Assembly: GCA_039934875.1 (NCBI GenBank)
Contig: JBDTLH010000282.1
Coordinates: forward strand, 1-10,251
Length of the DNA stretch: 10,251 bases
Direction of reading: 5' to 3'
From: JBDTLH01 sp039934875
GTDB lineage: Bacteria; Acidobacteriota; Terriglobia; Terriglobales; Acidobacteriaceae
The position numbers were made by a program, and so were the translations under genes. The notes under the pieces were generated by a model. It was given only the letters and a program-made list of their open reading frames with translations, had not been told where the DNA came from and searched no databases. Shown here piece by piece: positions 1 through 7,400 of the stretch; within the stretch, counting starts at the first letter, position 1; every line of letters starts with the position of its first letter.

Positions 1-299
1 GTGCCATTCGAGAAGCGCCGCCAGTGGGCGCGGGGAAAAACACGAATACGGGAGAGGTCGGCAGGTTCGATCTCGACTTCGTACCAAGCCGTATCCGAGG
101 GCAGCTCGCGCCACATGTGTCCGCGACGGCGAAACAGGAGCGCCTTGCGGATACTGTTTTCGACGCTGTTCCCGAGATCGGGATGCAGCACGATCGGTTC
201 AAATTGCAACCGGTCACGGTCGAATTCGGACTGATAGAACTCGGCTTGCAGGAAGGAGGCGATCACTTCGGGTTCGAGGGCGCGGCGGAGCATCTTCAT
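1..299 (-). CDS. Unrecognised protein, N-terminal 99 residues (3' end outside window)
   Basis: The frame is open from an ATG at 299-297 to the window edge with no stop, so the C-terminus is missing. The start is well supported: a GGAGGA Shine-Dalgarno lies about 6-7 bases upstream (306-311), and the ATG overlaps the stop of the flippase gene as ATGA, implying translational coupling in the same operon. The visible part is soluble and highly charged, with no signal peptide or membrane segment. It is rich in Arg, Glu and aromatic residues: an EFYQSEFDRDR stretch (residues 20-30), a RKALLFRRRGHMWRELP stretch (51-67), then an alternating hydrophobic/acidic strand-like segment and RIRVFPRAHWRR (85-96). 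I do not recognise the family. The run of Trp, His and Arg looks conserved-domain-like, but no catalytic motif can be named. Its position at the end of a surface-glycan operon is the only functional hint. Confidence 0.82.
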   Translation of the reverse strand, partial: MKMLRRALEPEVIASFLQAEFYQSEFDRDRLQFEPIVLHPDLGNSVENSIRKALLFRRRGHMWRELPSDTAWYEVEIEPADLSRIRVFPRAHWRRFSNG

Positions 300-1630
300 G
301 CTGGCTCCTCCATTTTGCCCGCCCCGGCACGGCGGCGGCGGTGGCCGATCACGAAGGGCAGCGAAACCAGCGCCAGCAGCAGCAGCATCAGCACCAACTG
401 CACCATCGCAACATCGCGCAAAGTGGAGTGGAAGAGAGCAATGCCGAGTACGACCATGCCACTGAATAGCAACTGCAGCCATCCTGTATTGGCGATTTTG
501 CGCGACATTTCAAACGCAATCAGCGTGACCGCAAGGGCGTAGATGCCGGTAAGGGCGGCATAGAGCGCCAGCAGATGTCCTGACTGGTGGAAGTTTGCGC
601 CAAACAACAATTGCATGATGGGCTCCGGAAACGCCGCCATTACGGCGACGGCGATCCCGGACATTGCTCCCACCACCAACAGCGGCCAGCGCAGCACCTG
701 CCATGCGCTTTCTTCCTTCTCCGCGCCCGCGCTGATGGGGAACATAGCGCTGACCACCGACCAGCAGAAGAAATAGAGCACCCGCCCGACCAGCGCAACC
801 GCGGCATAGATGCCAGCCTCGGCCGGAGGGAAGAAGTGCTTCACCATGAGAATGTCGATGTTGTTAATGACGACTTGCCCGACAAAAAACACGATGGCCT
901 GCATGCCTTCGCGGAATGATGCGGGTTCAAACCGGGCCGCTGCGTCCTGCGCTTCGTTCTTATGGGGCTTGTTGCGCACGGTAAAAAGATATGCCCCCAA
1001 GACCGAAGCCGAGAGCGCGCCGACTGCGCCGAAGACGCCGTATCCGATATACACCAGCAACAGCGCGAAGCCCAGCTTGAGCGCGGCCTCCAGCAGGAAG
1101 TTCCAGGTGAGTTTGGGAAACTCGCAGAGCCCCTGCATCCAGCCCCGGCGCACGCCGAGGGGAACATAGAATGCGATTGCCAGTGCGAGTACGATCAAGA
1201 GCTTGTTATCCCGTATCTGCAGGTAGTCGGCAAACTGCCGGCTGAAGAGAATCAGCACAATGCTGAGCGAGATACCGAACATCCAGGAGCGCCGGATGAG
1301 CTTTTCATAGATGCGGCGGCGCCCATAAGCGGTGGTGTTGCGGGCGATGAACTTGGCGCAAACCAGTTGAAATGAAAGCGTGACCGCCGAAAAGAGCATC
1401 AGGATGGTCGCGGCCGCGGTGACCTGCGAAAATCTCGCCGGCCCCAGCATGCGCGCCATTGCCACGTTAAAAAAGAAGTTGAAGCCGCTGACCAGAGCGG
1501 AGCCGGCGAGCATGATGATGCTGCCGCTCACCACCCGCGCACCAGTCGAAGTCTCCCCTCCCGGCGCTCTGCTCAACAGATCGCGCAAGATGCCCGGATT
1601 GATTGCGGGAATGACCTGAGAGCGTGACAT
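296..1630 (-). CDS. Wzx/MATE-type polysaccharide flippase (oligosaccharide translocase), 444 aa
   Basis: An integral membrane protein with about 12 hydrophobic segments by eye, near residues 32-55, 69-92, 115-132, 143-163, 178-198, 200-217, 243-265, 273-300, 315-336, 351-373, 383-402 and 408-429. A cytoplasmic amphipathic N-terminus precedes them and a basic tail with RRRR (431-434) follows. The N-terminal motif NFFFNVAMARMLGPARFSQV matches the start of polysaccharide flippases of the MOP superfamily (Polysacc_synt type), where a 'multi-pass start plus A-x-x-LGP-x-x-F/Y' pattern is typical. The length is normal for the family. Such proteins move lipid-linked glycan units from the inner to the outer face of the cytoplasmic membrane. 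I chose the ATG at 1630 because it lies 13 bases after the STAS gene stop and has an AAAGGTG site directly upstream. A start at 1735 would add 35 Pro/Ser-rich residues that overlap the STAS gene out of frame. The stop overlaps the next gene (ATGA). The substrate cannot be told from sequence. Confidence 0.9.
   Translation of the reverse strand: MSRSQVIPAINPGILRDLLSRAPGGETSTGARVVSGSIIMLAGSALVSGFNFFFNVAMARMLGPARFSQVTAAATILMLFSAVTLSFQLVCAKFIARNTTAYGRRRIYEKLIRRSWMFGISLSIVLILFSRQFADYLQIRDNKLLIVLALAIAFYVPLGVRRGWMQGLCEFPKLTWNFLLEAALKLGFALLLVYIGYGVFGAVGALSASVLGAYLFTVRNKPHKNEAQDAAARFEPASFREGMQAIVFFVGQVVINNIDILMVKHFFPPAEAGIYAAVALVGRVLYFFCWSVVSAMFPISAGAEKEESAWQVLRWPLLVVGAMSGIAVAVMAAFPEPIMQLLFGANFHQSGHLLALYAALTGIYALAVTLIAFEMSRKIANTGWLQLLFSGMVVLGIALFHSTLRDVAMVQLVLMLLLLALVSLPFVIGHRRRRAGAGKMEEPA
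306..311 (-). promoter_or_regulatory. Shine-Dalgarno of the partial gene at 299
   Basis: On the minus strand GGAGGA lies just upstream of the ATG at 299, inside the last codons of the flippase gene. It fixes the start of the truncated downstream gene and shows that this open frame is a real gene rather than a read-through. Confidence 0.75.
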
Positions 1631-1632
1631 AA

Positions 1633-1638
1633 CACCTT
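1633..1638 (-). promoter_or_regulatory. Shine-Dalgarno selecting the flippase start at 1630
   Basis: AAGGTG on the minus strand lies directly before the ATG at 1630, with short spacing, in the 13-base gap after the STAS stop codon. It favours this ATG over the in-frame start at 1735. Confidence 0.55.
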
Positions 1639-1643
1639 TTTCG

Positions 1644-2012
1644 TTAGGCAGCGAGTTCCTGTTGCTGCCGCATTGCATTGGGCAGGAAGCTCGAGAAGCT
1701 GCGGGCGGCGTCGGTGCTGGTATCAAAAATCTCAAACAGGCGGTCGGTGCGCGTCAATTCCAGCACGGTAGCGGCCTGTGGACTGAGACTCGCGAGCTTA
1801 AGGTCTCCATCGCGCTTCATGCACTCCGCCATACACTCCAGCAACATCTCTATGCCAGCGGAGTCGAGTTGCTCGATCAACGCCATATCGAAGACAAGTT
1901 GGGGGCGGTCCGCCTTCAAAAAAGGCTGGACATCGCGGAAAAAGCTCTTCGCCTCGCGCAGATTTACCCGCGACGGCATACGCTTTATGACTACTGGCCT
2001 ACTCGTTTCCAT
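1644..2012 (-). CDS. STAS-domain protein (anti-sigma factor antagonist-like), 122 aa
   Basis: A single STAS domain fills nearly the whole protein. The hydrophobic strand PQLVFDMALIEQLD (37-50) runs into DSAGIEMLLE (50-59). This matches the SpoIIAA signature D-S-x-G-hydrophobic, in which the Ser after Asp is the phosphorylation site of the partner-switching family. Here Asp50 and Ser51 are intact, so a phosphorylatable switch is plausible. The next strand, DGDLKLASLSPQAATVLELT (68-87), and the RLFEIFDT segment (91-98) are also typical of the fold. The C-terminal ELAA tail is unremarkable. The ATG at 2012 has GAGGG upstream and overlaps the end of the preceding gene by 14 bases. Known STAS proteins of this size bind HPK-type serine kinases, anti-sigma factors or enzyme partners. 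No partner is visible in the window. Being inside a glycan operon suggests control of polymer production, as with SypA in Vibrio fischeri; that role is inference. Confidence 0.9.
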   Translation of the reverse strand: METSRPVVIKRMPSRVNLREAKSFFRDVQPFLKADRPQLVFDMALIEQLDSAGIEMLLECMAECMKRDGDLKLASLSPQAATVLELTRTDRLFEIFDTSTDAARSFSSFLPNAMRQQQELAA

Positions 2013-3171
2013 GGTCCCTCGCTACCGTAACTGTTCTGCTCGCGACGGTGCCCGGCAAATGGCCCGCCATGGAGCTCTTACTTACTTCCGTGGGGAACGC
2101 TTTAGCTTTCAGTCGCTTGCGGAAGCTGTCCACGATTCCCCTAAACATTTGTGTGGGCAAGAAGGATGCCAATCTTCCGGCGCTTCCCATCAGGCGCACT
2201 GCGGGAGCACCCGAAATCTCATTCAGCAGCTTCGCATCAGAAATTTCGGTGGTCCTGCCCTTTGCCGCATTAGCGATGTGGCGGGCCCCGGCAACGGAAT
2301 GCAGCAATTCCAACCCCGCGCCGACATAAGTGAACGGCAGGACGTTGGATGCCTGCACTACGGTGCCGCAATCCACCTCACAATGATGTTCGATGCTGCT
2401 ACCCCTCGTAATGAGAGCTGCTGCTCGAATTTTTGTGTGGTCTCCAATATAAGCCGGAGCAACAATCCTTGCAGTACGATGAATGTGAGTACCCTCTCCA
2501 GCCCACACCCCGGGCCGGATCTCGCGTCCGGTAGGGCGAAAAGCGAGGCGGAGATTGAAAGCATCGGCGGTGAGGCGACGCAGGTCGGCGGCACTGCGCA
2601 AACGGTTGCCATAGGTGGCCGCCTTCATTCTAGGGGCGGAGTCTTGCCGCATTTGCGCACGCAACAAGTCAATACCCTGCGCCTTGGCCTTCGCGGTCGC
2701 CCAGAAAACTTCCAGGTCACCTGCGGAATCCTGCAGGTGCACGAACGGAAGGGCGGAGAATTCAGCCAGCGCGGTCGCCGATCCGAGCTCGAAATATGCG
2801 TTCGCCCGCACCACCAGTACCGCCCCCGAGGGCGGCTCGAGAGCAATCGCCAGTTGCTCTTCCGCAGTTTGCCAGAATTCAGCCTGGTTGCTCTGCAGCC
2901 ATTGCGGCACGCCGCGAAAATTTCCCAGTCCGTCCTTGTATTCGGCGGGCGGCGGACCGGGTTCGGACGCACAGCTCACGATCAGAAAACGATGCACCCC
3001 CGTTAAAGCGAGCGCTTCTATCAGACGATGGGCCAGCGGGTGTCCCATGATGTGCAAGTTCCCCATTGCCCGCTCACCACTGCAGAACGAGAGCAGGTCA
3101 GAGTGTAAGTTTGCCGCACTGCCCCTGGGGTTCCGTTCCGGCTCTATCAGGAGGAGCGCGGTTACCTCCAT
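1999..3171 (-). CDS. Degenerate sugar-nucleotidyltransferase-like protein with left-handed beta-helix, 390 aa
   Basis: The architecture resembles NDP-sugar pyrophosphorylases of the GlmU / mannose-1-phosphate guanylyltransferase type: an alpha/beta N-terminus, then a hexapeptide beta-helix. Residues 42-66 (MGHPLAHRLIEALALTGV, then RFLIVS) match the 'P-L-x-x-x-L-x-x-L-x-x-x-G-V' part of nucleotidyltransferases. Residues 219-285 (such as VWAGEGTHIHRTARIVAPAY and IGDHTKI) show imperfect hexapeptide repeats. The N-terminal G-x-G-T/S-R-x-x-P-x-T nucleotide-binding signature and its Lys are absent; the first strand reads TALLLIEPERNPRG instead. Catalysis of NTP + sugar-1-phosphate is therefore doubtful. 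The C-terminus has an amphipathic basic helix (about 331-356). The ATG at 3171 is chosen because GAGGTGGG lies 6 bases upstream and it overlaps the glycosyltransferase stop by 10 bases. A start at 3225 would add 18 residues. It could be a pseudoenzyme, scaffold or acyltransferase-like helix protein; function unknown. Confidence 0.8.
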   Translation of the reverse strand: MEVTALLLIEPERNPRGSAANLHSDLLSFCSGERAMGNLHIMGHPLAHRLIEALALTGVHRFLIVSCASEPGPPPAEYKDGLGNFRGVPQWLQSNQAEFWQTAEEQLAIALEPPSGAVLVVRANAYFELGSATALAEFSALPFVHLQDSAGDLEVFWATAKAKAQGIDLLRAQMRQDSAPRMKAATYGNRLRSAADLRRLTADAFNLRLAFRPTGREIRPGVWAGEGTHIHRTARIVAPAYIGDHTKIRAAALITRGSSIEHHCEVDCGTVVQASNVLPFTYVGAGLELLHSVAGARHIANAAKGRTTEISDAKLLNEISGAPAVRLMGSAGRLASFLPTQMFRGIVDSFRKRLKAKAFPTEVSKSSMAGHLPGTVASRTVTVARDHGNE

Positions 3172-4424
3172 GCTTCCCACCTCGGAGCTGCCGCCCGGAA
3201 GATCGACGACCGCCTGGGCACCCACTGTGGAATGCGCCGGAAGCGTTTCATAGGTTCCAGCGCCTTGCGCTTTTGTGCCAGGCTGAAGGAGCGAAGGTAC
3301 TGGCGCATGATTTGCGGCATGGTCTGGCGCAGGGCTGCGTAAAAATTCATTACGCCCATCTCGTGCAGCCGCGCCGGGTCATTCAGCAGCGTAACCACCG
3401 CATTTGCCATTGATACCGCGTCGCCGGTCTGGTAGAACTGAACAGCCAGACCTTCATCCTGCGCCATTTCGCGAAAATCGGGGATATTAGCGCAGACGAT
3501 AGGCACGCCGAACTCGCAGGCAAGGTGTGCAACTCCGCTTGATCCGGTGGCGGAGGAGTAGGGCATCACCATGCAGGAGGCGCTGGCAAACAGCTCCGGA
3601 ATATCGTTCTCCGCCAGATATCCGGTAAATTCGATTCGGGGATCGTTCTTGCAGCTCTCCGCGATGCTCTCGACATACCCCGGGGTCATGGGATGGTTGC
3701 CCCCGGCGATCACCAGGCGGGCGTGTGGTATGTGTTGCGCAATCGAATCAAATGACTGCAGCAGCATCTCCAGGCGCTTATACGTGCCCCATTTGCCAAA
3801 GGCGACGATTCTGTGTGGATTGCCACGCCGGGAAAAGTCCGGGTATTCAGGACGCGCCGATAAGATGCCGTGGGCGCGAAAGTGCACGTTTTGTCCGCCA
3901 TACTTTTCCATCAACGTACGGCGGTAGGCAGGCAGCAGTACTGATACGGAGTTGGACGCGAGAAGCATCCGGGTCGCCAGGTTGCCGGCGGTGCGATAAA
4001 GCGCCGGCATGCGCACGTTGGCATGCTCGAGGTCAATGTTCTCCATCAGATGATGCAACGTCACGTGGGTATAGACGCCCTGCATGCGGGTGAGCGCAGG
4101 AATAGCGAGGCCGAGAAACGCCTGCAATGGCTTGTCCCCGAAGGTGGAGAACAAAAGATTGAACCACACTACATCCGGCTTCAGTTCGCGGATGGTGCGC
4201 AGCAAGCGCAACGGATTACGGAAACTATTGAAGTCCCATTCACGGCGCACTTCAAAATCCGCAAGCTCGCTTTGCTCAGCGCCGGACAGCGCCGGCTCCA
4301 ACCTGTCCGCAAGCACGGTGAGGCTTAACAGCGGATCCGCTTGCAGTTCGCGCGCGATGTGATATCCGTATTCGCTCAGCCCTCTCCGGCTCGGAGGAAA
4401 AGCGGTAATGAGGCAAATCTTCAT
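3162..4424 (-). CDS. GT4-type (GT-B fold) glycosyltransferase, 420 aa
   Basis: Two Rossmann-like halves are visible. The N-terminal acceptor domain begins MKICLITAFPPSRRGLSEYGYHI, the usual 'P-P-x-x-x-G-x-x-x-Y/H' loop of GT4 enzymes, and includes LKPDVVWFN (81-89). The C-terminal donor domain has RIVAFGKWGTYKRLEMLLQSF (205-225), whose Lys211 and Lys216/Arg217 match the donor-phosphate-binding region. ARLVIAGG (235-242), RIEFTGYL (263-270), the 'ELFASASCMVMPYSSATGSS' loop (277-296) and FGVPIVCANIPDFREM (305-320) follow. In the last loop the usual E-x7-E pair is replaced by Thr293 and Leu301, a variant discussed as a finding. There are no membrane segments, so it is a cytosolic or membrane-peripheral transferase that would add a nucleotide-sugar unit to a growing lipid-linked glycan. 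It is the second gene of the operon, 48 bases after the TPR/barrel gene, and its end overlaps the next gene. The SD before the ATG is weak. Donor and acceptor are unknown. Confidence 0.92.
   Translation of the reverse strand: MKICLITAFPPSRRGLSEYGYHIARELQADPLLSLTVLADRLEPALSGAEQSELADFEVRREWDFNSFRNPLRLLRTIRELKPDVVWFNLLFSTFGDKPLQAFLGLAIPALTRMQGVYTHVTLHHLMENIDLEHANVRMPALYRTAGNLATRMLLASNSVSVLLPAYRRTLMEKYGGQNVHFRAHGILSARPEYPDFSRRGNPHRIVAFGKWGTYKRLEMLLQSFDSIAQHIPHARLVIAGGNHPMTPGYVESIAESCKNDPRIEFTGYLAENDIPELFASASCMVMPYSSATGSSGVAHLACEFGVPIVCANIPDFREMAQDEGLAVQFYQTGDAVSMANAVVTLLNDPARLHEMGVMNFYAALRQTMPQIMRQYLRSFSLAQKRKALEPMKRFRRIPQWVPRRSSIFRAAAPRWEAWR
3178..3183 (-). promoter_or_regulatory. Shine-Dalgarno selecting the start at 3171
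   Basis: GAGGTG on the minus strand is 6 bases before the ATG at 3171 and lies within the end of the glycosyltransferase gene. It is the best argument for the shorter 390-residue form of the beta-helix protein. Confidence 0.6.
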
Positions 4425-4472
4425 GACGGTCCAAAAGTGCTTTCCTGGAAGCCTATTTTCTGAATTCTACGG

Positions 4473-7400
4473 CTAAAACAGCGTGAGACGGATGACTGGT
4501 CGTATAACCGTAGTCTGACCAACTCCCGTGAAGTTCATGAAAGACTCCTCCTGCAATCCAAATGAAAGCTTCAGCGGATACTCCACCGGAACAGCGCCAA
4601 ACCCGTCATTTACGGTTTGGGACAAAGGCCGTGTATAAGAGATGAAGAATCCACTCTGCACGTTGTCATAAGCGCCTATTGTTTTATTCGATTGCCAGGT
4701 GCCAAAGGCATTGAGGCTCCAATTGCGCTTCAGTCTGGCGTCGATATTCGCGCCCGGGGCGAGGGCCTGAGAGGTGGCATAAAAAGTGTCCTGCACCCGC
4801 CACGAGCGCACGATCTCCGCAAGACCGGTCACAGTGAGTCGCTGGCCGAATTTATGCTGCAAACCGGCATATGTCGAAGTGGTGAAAAACTCGCGGATCA
4901 GAGGCCTGAACTGCAGATCGTCGGCGGTGTAACCCGTGATGAGCGAGGTATGTCCCCAGGGGCGCCCCACCTGAAATTCAATCTTGCCGAAATATTCCTT
5001 TGAGTTCTGCTTCTGCAAAGTGAAGGGGCCGGACTCACGGAAGCCGTTGGCCCGCACCGTCAACCAGTTGAAGAGCGGACTGGTCTCGACAAAGAGATAG
5101 GGGCGCAACAGGTTTTCATTCAGGGCGATGGGATCGAGGGTGTCGCGCCGGATGGTGAACTCCAGGCCGCCATCGAGGCTGACGCGCTGCTGGCCGAAGT
5201 GCAGCACCGGGTTCACTCCCGCCGCCAGCGAGGTATCGACCGTATTACGGTTGATGATCTGGTTGAGCGCCGGGTAGGAGAATTTGCCGCGCGCGTCGCG
5301 CACCTGCCAGGAGGCGGTGATCGGGACCCATCCATCGGGCGCATAGCGGAAACCGGTGGTCTGGCGAATTTCATAGTTGGCGCGCGGCGGTGGCAGGGTC
5401 GCGCCCCCCGTGGAGAGCAGCTTTGCATCCAGTGCATAGATCGTGCTGTCTTCAAAGATGGGCGAGAATGACGTGTCGCTGGCAACGGTTAAATTCTGCG
5501 TGAGGTTGAGCCCGTGCTGGGCAGCGGTATAGCGTGCGGAGTCCAGCAGGCTGAAATCGGCGGGGTTGGTGGAGAGTTGGCTGGCCCTCGCAAATGCCAC
5601 CATAGAGCGCGAAAGATCGTTCTTCTGCTGGTAGTAAGTGGCAAGCGCGATCTGATAATCGTAATCGTCCAGGTTCTCGGCGGGATTGCCGTAGGCTGCC
5701 AATGCCGCTTCAGCGTGAGTGCTGTCGCCCTGCGCGAGATAGGTGTTGGCCTCTCCCAGCGCCACTTGTTGCTCTGGTGCGCCGGCCTGCCGGGCGCGAT
5801 CATAAAATTTGCCTGCCAACTCGTAGTCGTGCATGTAGAGAAAGAGGTTGCCCGCCACGATCATGTTGTCGGCGGTGACTGGAGTAGATTCGCCGATGCG
5901 CGCATCCGAAAATCCCAGCGAGATCTGCTGCTTGGCATCCTCGAAGCGGCCCTCGCTGGCAAAGAGCCGCGCCAATGCCAGCCGCACATCGACGCGGTTC
6001 GCGTCGGGAGCATTGAGCGCGCGCCCGAAGCGCTGCAGCGCTGCCTTGCGATTTCCCAGAGTGAGCATGGCATCGCCTGTGGCAAGCAGCACTCCCGCCT
6101 GGTCTCCACCCTCGCTCTCCGCCTGCTGGATAGCGCGCAGGGTGTTGTCCTTCTGGCGCAACTGCGCGTAATCATGCGCCAGTTCAGCGTAGATCAAGGG
6201 ATCATGCGCGTCCAGCTTGATGGCTTCATTGAGCGCGTCGATCGAGCCTGTGAAGTGGCGCCCCTCATAGAGCGTGTCCGCCAGAGCGAGCCAGAGCGTG
6301 ATGTCCGTCGGAGTATAGCGCAGCGCGGCGCGATAGTGCGTCTCCGCATCGTTCAAGCGGTGCAATTGACGGTCGGCGGTCGCCAGCGCGAGTTCAATAG
6401 GGCCTGAATTGCCCATTACATGCTGCGCCCGCCCGGCATCCTCGAGCGCGGCGGCGGAACGCTTCAATTCGAGATTGGCGAAGGAACGTCCCAGGAATGC
6501 AGTCCCGTTCTCCGGCTGCAGTTTGAGCGCCTGGTCGAAATCTTTGAGCGCGGCCACCGCATTCTGCTGATCGTTGTAAACGTAGCCGCGGTTCACATAC
6601 GCCTCCACCATGTTCTTATCGCGGGCGATAGCGCGCGTGTAGTCATCCACCGCCTGGTCGAGCAGTTGCGACTGGCGGTGCACATGGCCTTCGAGCAAAG
6701 GGAAGTTGGGCTCATACGGGATGATGTTTTCATACTTCGACGCCAGCGCCAGCACATCATCGCGCCGTCCCATATCGTAGAGATCGTATGCCAGATAGAC
6801 GGACGCGTTGCGGTCCTCCGGCAACTGCTTCAAGACCGCGTATCCCAACTCGGCGGAGCGGTTGTAATCGCCTCTGTAGAAGAGATAGCGCTCGCGCTCG
6901 CGCATGATGCGCACATCGGCGTCCATCTCCGGAGTGGAACGGTCGAGCCAGGTCTTCGCCAAGTCGATCTTGTGGAGCTCCAGCGCGGCATTGGCGGCAT
7001 TCGCGATCAACGGTGCGTTGTCTCTTTGCAACGCATAGCCCTTGTCATATTGCGCCAGGGCGTCCTGGTAGCGATGCAGCGAGGTGTACATATCGCCTAG
7101 CGCCAGATAGGGCACAAAATCATCCGGATAATCGGTTGCCAGTGTCCGGAAATAGCGTTCGGCGGCGGCGATATTGTTCTCATCCCGCATTAGGTAGCCC
7201 ATGCCTTCCAGGGCAAAACGGTTGTGGGGATCGGCTGCAAGCACCGCCTGAAATAGTTTCTGCGCCTCTCGCGGACGCTTCTCGCGCCATAGCAGGTTGG
7301 CATATTGCAATTCAATCAGTGTGTTTTTTGGGTCGAGCTTCATTGCGTCCTGCAAGTCCTGTTCAGCGGCGCGCAATGATTCCGGAGTGTCGTCGGAGGC

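Noticed and set aside
1631..1735. Extended flippase start at 1735
   Set aside because: It adds 35 Pro/Ser/Asn-rich residues overlapping the STAS gene out of frame. The ATG at 1630 has a ribosome site in the short intergenic gap.
1644..2012. STAS domain as the tail of a sulfate transporter
   Set aside because: The protein is a complete 122-residue single-domain unit with its own start and ribosome site, and no transporter domain is adjacent in frame.
1678..3006. Long plus-strand open frame opposite the STAS and beta-helix genes
   Set aside because: It is antisense to three well-supported genes, has a Ser/Arg/Pro-rich composition with no recognisable domain, and has no convincing ribosome site. 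It is a by-product of high-GC codon bias.
4425..4472. Possible terminator or promoter between the exporter and GT4 genes
   Set aside because: The 48-base gap shows no stable hairpin with a U-run and no recognisable promoter, so read-through is assumed.
5514..7100. Two consecutive plus-strand frames opposite the TPR array
   Set aside because: They mirror the TPR coding strand, with Val/Arg/Gln-rich sequence and no domain signature. The minus-strand protein is clearly real.
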